Source of the DNA: Haliclona indistincta
Lineage: Eukaryota; Porifera; Demospongiae; Haplosclerida; Chalinidae
Assembly (NCBI GenBank): GCA_964017065.1
Contig: OZ024783.1
Location: 12,284,313 to 12,348,312, forward strand
Length of the DNA: 64,000 nt
Direction of reading: 5' to 3'
In this document: piece by piece, positions 36,945-49,159 of the stretch
How positions within the stretch are numbered: the first letter of the stretch is position 1
Layout: every line of letters begins with the position of its first letter
Notes under the pieces: model-generated
The model's input: only the letters and a program-made list of their open reading frames with translations
What the model was told of the DNA's origin: nothing
Database searches by the model: none
Program-made: the position numbers and the translations under genes

Positions 36945-37296
36945 GTAGGAAACGAGAGAGTGGTGGGAGGAAAGGAGAAAGAGAGAGAGGTGGGAAGGAG
37001 AGAGAGAGAGAGGTGGGAGGGAATGAGAGAGATCGAGAGAGAGAGTGGTAGGAGAGATGAGGGATGAGAGAGAGTGGTGGGAGAGATGAGGGATGATAGA
37101 GAGATGAGGGATGAGAGAGATGAGGGAGAGAGATGAGGGGGAGAGAGAGAGAGTGGTGGGAGAGATGAGGGATGAGAGAGATGGGGGGGAGAGAGAGAGA
37201 GAGTGGTGGGAGAGATGAGGGGGAGCAGAGAGAGAGAGAGAGAGAGAGTGGTGGGAGAGATGAGGGATGAGGGAGAGAGAGAGAGAGAGAGAGATC
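36945..37296. repeat. (GA)n-rich tract
   Basis: Purine-rich GAGA repeats with GGTGGGAGAGATGAGGG interruptions. The inverse of the CT-rich tract to the left, including an inverted cassette next to it. Ser/Leu-rich frames on the minus strand are artefacts. Confidence 0.85.
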
Positions 37297-38078
37297 TGGA
37301 TAACAAACATCAATACAGCATAGCTGTGTAGAGGGAAAGAACAAGAGAGAGTTTGAGAGGTAGGAAAACATTGTCACATCACACACAAGTGTATGACCTT
37401 GCACATACCTGTCATGTTTAACAGTAAGCAAATGAGGTGAGTGTTAGAAAAAAAAGTAACAGCTTCAGCAGTACAGCGAGAGGCCTTCCTAGCTTAAAGT
37501 GCATTTAGGGACCGTCTGTTCATTATCCCTGTTTCAGAAAGGAGAGAACAAGAAAGAGTGAGAGAAGTACAGTGTCTACACAGCTTTGCTGTTGAGATGA
37601 GTGCTGTACTTGCTTTCACAGACAGTTTGCTACTCAGGCAGAAGAGGGTGGTGTGTGTTTGAATATTATTATCAATCACAGCAATCAACATAAAAGTAAT
37701 GTAAAGCTTGAACAAGTATTTTGATCTTGAGCAGACAGCAAAAACACGTCAAGGTATCATCAGATAGCATGGTAGTTTCTCAGCACTGTAATAGATGAGA
37801 AGAGGCTAATAACAACACTGATAACATGAGCATATAACTGTACAACTGAAGTGTATGACACACTAACTACTGCCATGACTACCATCAAGCTACAATGCAC
37901 ACGCCATGACTTCCATCAAGCTACAATACACACAACAATCACGACATTTTCAGCCAAGACGACACACATGCTTTACTGGTTATAATGTAAGAGACACTAG
38001 CACCAAGCTCACACAAGCAAAACTAACATTATACACAAGATAAATACATTCTATTTTCACCTTTTTAAAGATTACAAT
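37297..38078. other. Low-copy sequence, nothing recognised
   Basis: About 780 bases without a supported gene. A local near-repeat (CATGACTWCCATCAAGCTACA) is visible near 37875 and 37905. Confidence 0.4.
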
Positions 38079-38087
38079 CGTCCATAG
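38079..38087. repeat. 9-bp target-site duplication, left
   Basis: CGTCCATAG, repeated exactly at 38739-38747. Confidence 0.8.
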
Positions 38088-38231
38088 GATTTGGTACCTG
38101 TTCGCCTACTCCCACTTCGCCTACTCCCATTTTGCCTACTTACAGCCCCAAAGGGACGTTTTGCCTACTAGAAGTAAGCAAAACTAAACCCTAAATCCTG
38201 AACCCTAAAAACCTTCTCCTAACTGTGCAAA

Positions 38232-38430
38232 GTCGGGAGGGTGTCCTAAACCGGGCCTTCGGCCCTTGGTAAGCCTAAGGATCGTCGGGAGGGTGTCCTA
38301 AACCGGGCCTTCGGCCCTTGGTAAGCCTAAGGATCGTCGGGAGGGTCGTCCTAAACCGGGCCTTCGGCCCTGGCTAAAGATCGTCGAGAGGGTCGTCCTA
38401 AACAGGGCCTTCGTCCTTCACTGGATCTGC
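38232..38430. repeat. ~52-bp tandem repeat, four copies, each with a hairpin
   Basis: GTCGGGAGGG starts recur at 38232, 38284 and 38336, with a shorter degraded copy from 38383. Each contains GGGCCTTCGGCCC, a stem of five pairs closed by TTC (GAA on the other strand). Confidence 0.9.
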
Positions 38431-38504
38431 AAGCTGTCCCGACGATCGACTTAGTTAAAAAAAACTTAAGTTTTCTGGGGGAAAAAATTAAAAATAATAA
38501 GTAC

Positions 38505-38575
38505 TGAGCGGGAATCGAACCCTGAACATTTGCACTACAAGCCACCGCACTAAACCGCTGCGCCACCGGAACGAG
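38505..38575 (-). ncRNA. tRNA-derived (SINE-like) Pol III promoter region
   Basis: On the minus strand an A box (TGGCGCAGCGGTTTAGTG, 38565-38548) is followed about 30 nt later by a B box (GGTTCGATTCC, 38521-38511). Both are close to the tRNA consensus at tRNA-like spacing. The outer arms do not pair as an acceptor stem, so this is a tRNA-derived head rather than a working tRNA gene. A T-run at about 38456-38464 downstream could terminate Pol III. Confidence 0.7.
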
Positions 38576-38738
38576 CTGACCGACCAGTGCTATAAACAAG
38601 CCATTATAGTGATTCTGTACGCGCGCGTAGATAATATAAGCCGCCGAAGGCGGCTTGCGTAGGCAAAACGTCCCTTTGGGGCTGTAAGTAGGCAAAATGG
38701 GAGTAGGCGAAGTGGGAGTAGGCAAACCGGTACTATCC

Positions 38739-38747
38739 CGTCCATAG
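38739..38747. repeat. 9-bp target-site duplication, right
   Basis: CGTCCATAG, matching the left flank of the element. Confidence 0.8.
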
Positions 38748-39751
38748 CAAGCCTGAGCATCCTGACGATACACACGTCGCTCACGTACGCTGTACAGAGA
38801 AAGCAGTGTTCTTTGCTGGCACAATAAGTATAAAAATGTACTCACCTGATTGTCACAAATAACTCAATAGCTTGCTCGTAGATAGCTCAAGGCAAACCAG
38901 ATGTTTGCAACACTTACTAAGCTGTTAGAAGTGTAAAATAGTGATACAAAGTGTGCTGCAACAAAGCTGTGTTCTCCTGGAAATCATTTCTGTTCTAGTT
39001 GAGGCAGAAAATGAGCTCCAACAAGGCTGTCAACAGCAGTTGTGCTTAGTAACACACACAAAAAGGCTCCCACAATGACCATGGTCAAGTTCTAAACATC
39101 CCAAGAGGCTGTAGTTGCCGTGTACACAGAGCAACACGAAGGAGAAGCGTGACAACTCACTCGTCCGCCATCGCTTGCTGACGAGTAGCTTTGACGGGTC
39201 ATACAAAGCTTAAAGTTTACTAGCAAAGCTCTGGAGTACACTAGTATGATAGACAACACTCACTTAGCTGTAGCAAACACGCAGAGGCGAGTAGAAGCGG
39301 CACAAACTGCTCTCCAAGTTACAGCAACATGATTGGAAAAATGGCGGTGAGGTAGGTGGAGTTAGACACGCCCGGTACAAGTTGAAAGCCGTTGATGATG
39401 TCGTTACCACGCTCAAACAGTCTTCCACAATGGCCAAGGTCCAGTTTTGAACAACACAGAAAGTTCCTGGTACAGCTTACGCTGCGTGGTGTAGGGAAGA
39501 AGCGAAGAATAGTTGCTTGCGTAAGTGTATGATGGTAGCAGATAGCTTTGACGGTCCAACTCAAGCTTTGATGGACAAATAACAGTAGCCCAGGACATAG
39601 TACAGGTTGAGAAAACATTGTAGTACCTCTAGCTTCCGCGCTGAAGCGTCCAGAGCAGAGACAAAGCGCAGTACAGAGATAGCTGTCACAATTCAAAAAC
39701 AGCCATCGGGTGACGTGGGTGGAGCAACGTTTACAATTAATCGCGGTAAGA
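38748..39751. other. Low-copy sequence with a diverged internal duplication
   Basis: 39070-39290 and about 39425-39660 share ordered motifs (CACAATGRCCAWGGTC, then TAGCTTTGACGG and CAAGCTT-type blocks), suggesting an old ~350-bp tandem duplication. No family is recognised and no gene is supported, although a 125-codon minus frame spans 39319-39696. Confidence 0.35.
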
Positions 39752-39783
39752 GGGTTAAATCGCGGTGGGAACCCAATTGTGCT

Positions 39784-39873
39784 GGTCCCACCGCGAATTC
39801 ACGAAACCCCAAGGATGCACCATTGGGGTCCCACCGCGAAATCACAAAACCACAAGGGTGCACAATTGGGGTC
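39784..39873 (-). repeat. Inverted island of ~2 minisatellite units, copy 1
   Basis: The units run in the opposite direction here (GGTCCCACCGCGAATTCACG onward) and return to the main orientation at 39874. The island lies about 30 bp inside the left border of the array. Confidence 0.9.
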
Positions 39874-42800
39874 CAATGGTACACCCTTGGGGTTTTGTGA
39901 ATTCGCTGTGGGACCCCAATGGTGCACCCTTGGGGTTTTGTGAATTCGCGGTGGGACAACAATAATGCACCCTTGGGGTTTTGTGAATTCGCGGTGGGAC
40001 CCCAATGGTGCACCCTTGGGGTTTTGTGAATTGGCGGTGGGACCCCAATGGTGCACCCTTGGGGTTTTGTGAATTCGCGGTGGGACAACAATATTGCTCC
40101 CTTGGGGTTTTTTGAATTCGCGGTGGGACCCCAATGGTGCACCCTTGGGTTTTGTGAATTCGCGGTGGGACCCCAATGGTGCACCCTTGGGTTTTGTGAA
40201 TTCGCGGTGGGACCCCAATGGTGCACCCTTGGGGTTTTGTGAATTCGCAGTGGGACCCCAATGGTGCACCCTTGGGGTTTTGTGTATTCTCGGTGGGACC
40301 CCAATGGTGCACCCTTGGGGTTTTGTGAATTCGCGGTGGGACCGCAATATTGCTCCCTTGGGGTTTTTTGAATTCGCGGTGGGACCCCAATGGTGCACCC
40401 TTGGGGTTTTGTGAATTCGCGGTGGGACCCCAATGGTGCACCCTGAGGGTTTTGTGAATTCGCGGTGGAACCCCAATGGTGCACCCTTGGGATTTTGTGA
40501 ATTAGTTGTGTAACCACAATGGTGCACCCTTGGGGTTTTGTGAATTCGCGGTGGAACCCCAAAAGTGCTCCCTTGGGGTTTTGTGAATTCGCGTTAGGAC
40601 CCCGATGGTGCATCCTTGGGGTTTTTTGAATTCGCGGTGGGACCCCAATGGTTCACCCTTGGGGTTTAGTTAATTCGCGGTGGGACCCCAATTGTGCACT
40701 CTTGTGGTTTTTTGATTTCGCGGTGGGACTCCAATGGTGCACCCTTTGGCTTTTGTGAATTCGCGGTGGGACCCCAATGATGCACCCTTGGGGTTTTGTG
40801 AATTCGCGGTGGGACCCCAATGGTGCACCCTTGGGTTTTGTGAATTCGCGGTGGGACCCCAATGGTGCACCCTTGGGTTTTGTGAATTCGCGGTGGGACC
40901 GCAATATTGCTCCTTTGGGGTATTGTGAATTCGCGGTGGGACCCCAATTGTGCACTCTTGGGGTTTTTTGATTTCGCGGTGGGACCCCAATGGTGCACCC
41001 TTGGGCTTTTGTGAATTCGCGGTGGGACCCCAATGGTGCACCCTTGGGTTTTGTGTATTCGCGGTGGGACCCCAATGGTGCACCCTTGGGGTTTTGTGAA
41101 TTCGCGGTGGGACCCCAATGGTGCACCCTGAGGGTTTTGTGAATTCGCGTTGGGACCCCAATGGTGCACCCTTGGGGTTTGTGAATTCGCGGTGGGACCC
41201 CAATGGTGCACCCTTGGGGTTTTGTGAATTCGCGGTGGAACCCCAAAAGTGCTCCCTTGGGGTTTTGTGAATTCGCGTTAGGACCCCGATGGTGCATCCT
41301 TGAGGTTTTTTGAATTCGCGGTGGGACCCCAATGGTGCACCCTTGGGGTTTTGTTAATTCGCGGTGGGACCCCAATTGTGCACTCTTGGGGTTTTTTGAT
41401 TTCGCGGTGGGACTCCAATGGTGCACCCTTGGGCTTTTGTGAATTCGCGGTGGGACCCCAATGATGCACCCTTGGGGTTTTGTGAATTCGCGGTGGGACC
41501 CCAATGGTGCACCCTTGGGTTTTGTGAATTCGCGGTGGGACCCCAATGGTGCACCCTTGGGTTTTGTGAATTCGCGGTGGGACCGCAATATTGCTCTTTG
41601 GGGTTTTGTGAATTCGCGGTGGGACCCCAATTGTGCACTCTTGGGGTTTTTTGATTTCGCGGTGGGACCCCAATGGTGCACCCTTGGGCTTTTGTGAATT
41701 CGCGGTGGGACCCCAATGGTGCACCCTTGGGTTTTGTGAATTCGCGGTGGGACCCCAATGGTGCACCCTTGGGGTTTTGTGAATTCGCAGTGGGACCCCA
41801 ATGGTGCACCCTTGGTGTTTTGTGTATTCTCGGTGGGACCCCAATGGTGCACCCTTGGGGTTTTGTGAATTCGCGGTGGGACCGCAATATTGCTCCCTTG
41901 GGGTTTTTTGAATTCGCGGTGGGACCCCAATGGTGCACCCTTGGGGTCTTGTGAATTCGCGGTGGGACCCCAATGGTGCACCCTGAGGGTTTTGTGAATT
42001 CGCGGTGGAACCCCAATGGTGCACCCTTGGGATTTTGTGAATTAGTGGTGTAACCACAATGGTGCACCCTTGGGGTTTTGTGAATTCGCGGTGGAACCCC
42101 AAAAGTGCTCCCTTGGGGTTTTGTGAATTCGCGTTAGGACCCCGATGGTGCATCCTTGGGGTTTTTTGAATTCGCGGTGGGACCCCAATGGTGCACCCTT
42201 GGGGTTTTGTTTATTCGCGGTGGGACCCCAATTGTGCACTCTTGGGGTTTTTTGATTTCGCGGTGGGACACCAAAGGTGCACCCTTGGGCTTTTGTAATT
42301 CGCGGTGGGACCCCAATGATGCACCCTTGGGGTTTTGTGAATTCGCGGTGGGACCCCAATGGTGCACCCTTGGTGTTTTCTCAATTCGCGGCGGGACCCC
42401 AGTGGTGCACACTTGGGGTTTTGTTAATTCGCGGTGGGACCCCAATGATGCACCCTTGGGGTTTTGTGAATTCGCGGTGGGACCCCAATGGTGCACCCTT
42501 GGGGTTTTGTGAATTCGAAGTGGGACCGCAATATTGCTCCCTTGGGGTTTTGTGAATTCGCGGTGGAACCCCAATGGTGCACCCTTGGGGTTTTGTGAAT
42601 TCGCGGTGGGACCCCAATGGCGCACCCTTGGAGTTTTGTGTATTCGCGGTGGGGCACCAATGGTGCACCCTTGGGATTTTGTGTTATCGCAGTGGGACCC
42701 CAATGGTGCACCCTTTGGGTTTTGTGAATTCGCGGTGGGACCCCAATGGTGCATTCTTGGGGTTTTCCGAATTTGCGGTGGGACCCCAATGGTGCACCCT

Positions 42801-45591
42801 TGGGGTTTTGTTAATTCGCGGTGGGACCGCAATTGTGCACTCTTGGGGTTTTTTGATTTCGCGGTGGGACCCCAATGGTGCACCCTTGGGGTTTCGTGAA
42901 TTCGCGGTGGGACCCCAATGGTACACCCTTGCGGTTTTGTGAATTCGCGGTGGGACAACAATGGTGCACCCTTGGGGTTTTGTGAATTCGCAGTGGGACC
43001 CCAATGGTGCACCGTTGGGATTTTGTGAATTCGCGGTGGGACCCCAATGGTGCATTCTTGAGGTTTTCTGAATTCGCGGTGGGACCCCAATGGTGCACCC
43101 TTGAGGTTTTGCGAATTCGCGGTGGGACCCCAATGGTGCACCCTTGGGGTTTTGTGAAATTGCGGTGGGACCGCAATATTGCTCCCTTGGGGTTTTGTGA
43201 ATTCGCGGTGGGACCCCAATGGTGCACACTTGGGGTTTTGTGAATTCGCGGTGGGACCCCAATGGTGCACCCTGAGGGTTTTGTGAATTCGCGGTGGAAC
43301 CCCAATGGTGCACCCTTGGGGTTTTGTGAATTAGGGGTGGAACCACAATGGTGCACCCTTGGGGTTTTGTGAATTCGCGGTGGGACCCCAATGGTGCACC
43401 CTGAGGGTTTTGTGAATTCGCGGTGGAACCCCAATGGTGCACCCTTGGGGTTTTGTGAATTAGGGGTGGAACCACGATGGTGCACCCTTTGGATTTTGTG
43501 AATTCGCGGTGGAACCCCAAAGGTGCTCCCTTGGGGTTTTGTGAATTCGCGTTGGGACCCCGATGGTGAACCCTTGGGGTTTTGTTAATTCGCTGTGGGA
43601 CCCCAATTGTGCACTCTTGGGGTTTTTTGATTTCGCGGTGGGACACCAATGGTGCACCCTTGGGCTTTTGTTGTTCGCAGTGGGACCCCAATGATGCTCC
43701 CTTAGGGTTTTGTGAATTCGCGTTGGGAACCCGATGGTGAACCCTTGGGGTTTTGTTAATTCGCTGTGGGACCCCAATGGTGCACCCTTGGTGTTTTCTG
43801 AATTCGCGGCGGGACCCCAGTGGTGCAACCTTGGTGTTTTCTGAATTCGCGGCGGGACCCCAGTGGTGCACTTTTGGGGTTTGGTGAATTCGCGGTGGGA
43901 CACCAATGGTGCACCCTTGGGTTTTGTGAATTCGCAGTGGAACCCCCATGGTGCACCCTTGGGGGATTGTGAATTCGCGGAGGGACCCCAATGGTGCATT
44001 CTTTGGGTTTTCTGTATTCGCGGTGGGACCCCAATGGTGCACCCTTGGGGTTTTGTGAATTCGCATTAGGACCCCAATGGTGCACCTTTGGGGTTTTGTG
44101 AATTCGCGGTGGGACCGCAATATTGCTCCCTTGGGGTTTTGTGAATTCGCGGTGGAACCCCAATGGTGCACCCTTGGTGTTTTGTGAATTAGGGGTTGAA
44201 CCACAATGGTGCACCCTTGGGGTTTTGTGAATTCGCGGTGGAACCCCAAAGGTGCTCTTTTGGGGTTTTGTGAATTCGCGTTGGGACCCCAATGGTGCAC
44301 CCTTGGGGTTTTGTTAATTCGCGGTGGGACCCCAATTGTGCACTCTTGGGGTTTTTTGATTTCACGGTGGGACCCCAATGGTGCACCCTTGGGCTTTTGT
44401 GAATTCGCGGTGGGACCCCAATGATGCACCCTTGGGGTTTTGTGAATTCGCGATGGGAACCCAATTGTGCACCCTTGGGGTTGTATGAATTCGCGGTGGT
44501 GCCCCAATGGTGCACTCTTGGGGTTTTGGGAATTTGCGGCGGGACCCAAATAGTGCACCCTTGGGGTTTTGTGAATTCGCGGTGGGACCCCAATTGTGCA
44601 CCCTTGTGGTTTTGTGATTTCGCAGTGGGACCCCAATGGTGCACAATTAGGGTTTTGTGAATTCGCGGTGGGACCCCAATGGTGCACCCCTGGGGATTTG
44701 TGAATTCGCGGTGGGACCCCAATGTTGCACACTTGGGGTTTTGTGAATTCGCGGTGGGACCCCAATGGTGCACCCTTAAGCTTTTGTGAATGCGCAGTGG
44801 GACCCCTATGGTGCACCCTTGGGGTCTTGTGAATTCGCGGAGGGACCCCGATGGTGCACCCTTGGGGTTTTGTGAATTCTCTGTGGGACCCCAACGGTGC
44901 ACCCTTGGGGTTTTGTGAATTCGCAGTGGTACCCCAATGGTGCACCCTTTGGGTTTGGCAGAATTCGCGATGGGACCCCAATGGTGCACCCATGGGGGTT
45001 TGTAAATTCGCGGTTGGACCCCAATGGTGCACCCTTGGGGTTTTGTGAATTCTCGGTGGGACCCCAAAGGTGCACCCTTGGGGTTTTGTATATTCGCGGT
45101 GGGACTGCAATAGAGCACCCTTGGCGTTTTGTGAATTCGTGTTGGGACCCCAATGGTGCAGCCTTGGGGTTTTGTGAATTCGCGATGGGACACCAATGGT
45201 GCACCCTTGGGGTTTTGTGAATTAGGGGTTGAACCCCAATGGTGCACGCTTGGGGTTTTTTGATGTCGTGGTGGGACCGCAATTTTGCACCCTTGGGGTT
45301 TTGTGAATTAGGGGTGGAACCCCAATGGTGCACCCTTGGGGTTTTGCTAATTCGCGGTGGTACCCCTATTGTGCACCCTTGGGGTTTTTTGATGTCGCGG
45401 TGGAACCCAAATGGTGCACCCTTGGAGTTTTGTGAATTCGTGGTGGGACCCCAATGGTGCACCCTTGGTGTTTTGTGAATTCGCGGTTGGGATCCCAATT
45501 GTGCACCCTTGGGGTTTTCTTAATTCGCAGTGGGACCCCAATCGTGCACCCTTGGGGTTTTGTTAAATCGCGGTGGGAACCCAATTGTGCT

Positions 45592-45681
45592 GGCCCCACC
45601 GCGAATTCACGAAACCCCAAGGATGCACCATTGGGGTCCCACCGCGAAATCACAAAACCACAAGGGTGCACAATTGGGGTC
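45592..45681 (-). repeat. Inverted island, copy 2
   Basis: Nearly the same ~90 bp as at 39784 with the same flank (GTTAAATCGCGGTGGGAACC), inside the array. Confidence 0.9.
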
Positions 45682-48600
45682 CAATGGTACACCCTTGGGG
45701 TTTTGTGAATTCGCGGTGGGACCCCAATGGTGCATTCTTGGGGTTTTGTGAATTCGCGGTGGGACAACAATAATGCACCCTTGGGGTTTTGTGAATTCGC
45801 GGTGGGACCCCAATGGTGCACCCTTGGGGTTTTGTGAATTCGCTTTGGTACCCCAATGGTGCACCCTTGGGGTTTTGTGAATTCGCGATGGAACCCCAAT
45901 GGTGCACCATTGGGGTTCTGTGAATTCGCGATTTGACCCCAATGGTGCACCCTTGGGGTTTTGTGAATTCGCGGTGGGACCCCAATGGTGCACCCTTGGG
46001 GTTTTGTGAATTCGCTGTGGGACCCCAATAATGCACCCTTGGGGTTTTGTGAATTCGCGGTGGGAACCCAATGGTGCACCATTGGGGTTTTGTGAATTCG
46101 CGGTGGGAACCCAATTGTGCACCCCTGTGGATTTGTGAATTCGCGGTGGGACCCCAATGGTGCACAATTGGGGTTTTGTGAATTCGCGGTGGGACCCCAA
46201 TGGAGCACCGTTGGGGTTTTGTGAATTCGCGGTGGGAGCCCAATGGTGCACCCCTGGGGATTTGTGAATTCGCGGTGGGACCCCAATGGTGCACACTTGG
46301 GGTTTTGTGAATTCTCGGTGGGACCCCAATGGTGCACCCTTGGGGTTTTGTGAATGCGCAGTGGGACCCCTATGGTGCACCCTTTGGGTCTTGTGAATTC
46401 GCATAGGGACCCCGATGGTGCAATCTTGGGGTTTTGTGAATTCTCTGTGGGACCCCAATGGTGCACCCCTGGGGATTTGTGAATTCGCGGTGGGACCCCA
46501 ATGGTGCACCCATGGGCTTTTGTGAATTCGCGGTGGGACCCCAATGATGCACCCTTGGGGTTGTGTGAATTCGCGATGGGACCCCAATTGTGCACCCTTG
46601 GGGTTGTTTGAATTCGCGGTGGGACCCCAATGATGCACCCTTGGGGTTTTGTGAATTCGCGGTGGGACCGCAACATTGCTCCCTTGGGGTTTTGTGAATT
46701 CGCGGTAGGACCCCAATTGTGCACCCTTGGGGTTTTGTGAATTCGCGGTAGGACCCCAATGGCGCACCCTTGGGGTTTTGTGTATTCGCGGTGGGACACC
46801 AATGGTGCACCCTTGGGGTTTTGTGAATTCGCAGTGGGACCACAATGGTGCACCCATTGGGTTTTGTGAATTCGCGGTGGGACCCCAATGGTGCATTCTT
46901 GGGGTTTTGTGAATTCGCGGTGGGACCCCAATGGTGCACCCTAGGGGTTTTGTGAATTCGCCTTGGTACCCAAATGGTGCACCCTTGGGGTTTTGTGAAT
47001 TCGCGATGGAACCCCAATGGTGCACCCTTGCGGTTTTGTGAATTGGCAGTGGGACCCCAATGGTGCTCCCTGGAGATTTGTGAATTCGCGGTGGGACCCC
47101 AATGGTGCAATCTTGGGGTTTTGTGAATTGGCAGTGGGACCCCAATGGTGCTCCCTGGGGATTTGTGAATTCGCGGTGGGACCCCAATGGTGCATCCATT
47201 CGGTTTTGTGAATTCGCTGTGGGACCCCAATGGTGCACCCTTGGGGTTTTGTGAATTCGCGGTGGGAACCCAATGGTGCACCATTGGGGTATTGAGAATT
47301 CGCGGTGGGAACCCAATTGTGCACCCCTGGGGATTTGTGAATTCGCTGTGGGACCCCAATGGTGCACAATTGGGGTTTTGTGAATTCGCGGTGGGACCCC
47401 AATGGAGCACCGTTGGGGTTTTGTGAATTCGCGGTGGGAGCCCAATGGTGCACCCCTGGGGATTTGTGAATTCGCGGTGGGACCCCAATGGTGCACACTT
47501 GGGGTTTTGTGAATTCGCGGTGGGACCCCAATGGTGCAACCTTGGGGTTTTGTGAATGCGCAGTGGGACCCCTATGGTGCACCCTTTGGGTCTTGTGAAT
47601 TCGCATAGGGACCCCGATGGTGCAATCTTGGGGTTTTGTGAATTCTCTGTGGGACCCCAATGGTGCACCCCTGGGGATTTGTGAATTCGCGGTGGGACCC
47701 CAATGGTGCACCCTTGGGCTTTTGTGAATTCGCGGTGGGACCCCAATGATGCACCCTTGGGGTTTTGTGAATTCGCGATGGGACCCCAATTGTGCACCCT
47801 TGGGGTTGTTTGAATTCGTGGTGGGACCCCAATGATGCACCCTTGGGGTTTTGTGAATTCGCGGTGGGACCGCAACATTGCACCCTTGGGGTTTTGTGAA
47901 TTCGTGTTGGGACCCGAATGGTGCACCCTTGGGGTTTTGTGAATTCGCGGTAGGACCCCAATGGCGCACCCTTGGGGTTTTGTGTATTCGCGGTGGGACA
48001 CCAATGGTGCACCCTTGGGGTTTTGTGAATTCGCAGTGGGACCACAATGGTGCACCCTTTGGGTTTTGTGAATTCGCGGTGGGACCCCAATGGTGCATTC
48101 TTGGGGTTTTCTGAATTCACGGTGGGACCCCAATGGTGCACCCTTGGGGTTTTGTTAATTCGCGGTGGGACCGCAATTGTGCACTCTTGGGGTTTTTTGA
48201 TTTCGCGGTGGGACCCCAATGGTGCACCCTTGGGGGTTCGTGAATTCGCGGTGGGACCCCAATGGTACACCCTTGGGGTTTTGTGAATTCGTGGTGGGAC
48301 CCCAATGGTGCACACTTGAGGTTTTGTGAATTCGTGGTGGGACCCCAATGGTGCACCCTTGTTGTTTTGTGAAATCGCGGTGGGACCGCAATATTGCTCC
48401 CTTGGGGTTTTGTGAATTCGCGGTGGGACCCCAATGGTGCACCCTTGGGGTTTTGTGAATTCGCGGTGGGACCCCAATGGTGCACCCTGAGGGTTTTGTG
48501 AATTCGGGGTGGAACCCCAATGGTGCACCCTTGGGGTTTTGTGAATTAGGGGTGGAACCACAATGGTGCAACCTTGGGGTTTGAATTCGCGGTGGAACCC

Positions 48601-49094
48601 CAAAGGTGCTCCCTTGGGGTTTTGTGATTTCGCGTTGGGACCCCGATGGTGAACCCTTGGGGTTTTGTTAATTCGCTGTGGGACCCCAATGGTGCACCCT
48701 TGGTGTTTTCTGAATTCGCGGCAGGACCCCAGTGGTGCACCCTTGGTGTTTTCTGATTTCGCGGCGGGACCCCGGTGGTGCACCCTTGGGGTTTGGTGAA
48801 TTCGCGGTGGGACACCAATGGTGCACCCTTGGGTTTTGTGAATTCGCAGTGGGACCCCCATGGTGCACCCTTGGGGTTTTGTGAATTCGCGGAGGGACCC
48901 CAATGGAGCATTCTTGGGGTTTTCTGTATTCGCGGTGGGACCCCAATGGTGCACCCTTGGGGTTTTGTGAATTGGCGGTAGGACCCCAATGGTGCACCTT
49001 TGGGGTTTTGTGAATTCGCGGTGGGACCGCAATATTGCTCCCTTGGGGTTTCGTGAATTCGCGGTGGAACCCCAATGGTGCACCCTTGGTGTTT

Positions 49095-49102
<8 letters not shown>

Positions 49103-49159
<57 letters not shown>
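49103..49159. repeat. (GA)n tract inside a minisatellite unit
   Basis: A ~57-base GA run replaces the A of the variant unit GAATTAGGGGTGG. Paralogous positions near 54358 and 61370 lack it, so the expansion followed duplication. Confidence 0.9.

Larger units (their letters stand above)
38088..38738. mobile_element. Mutator-like non-autonomous TIR element with embedded tRNA-like promoter
   Basis: Inverted repeats of about 80 bp (38088-38169 and 38659-38738) share blocks such as GCCTACTCCCACTTCGCC, CATTTTGCCTACTTACAG and CCCCAAAGGGACG. The flanks repeat CGTCCATAG exactly (38079-38087 and 38739-38747). A 9-bp duplication plus long TIRs is the pattern of Mutator-like elements. Inside are four copies of a ~52-bp unit and, on the minus strand, a tRNA-like region. 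There is no transposase frame. Confidence 0.8.

Noticed and set aside
38505..38575. Functional tRNA gene
   Set aside because: A and B boxes are good, but the flanking arms do not form an acceptor stem and the sequence is inside a transposable element.
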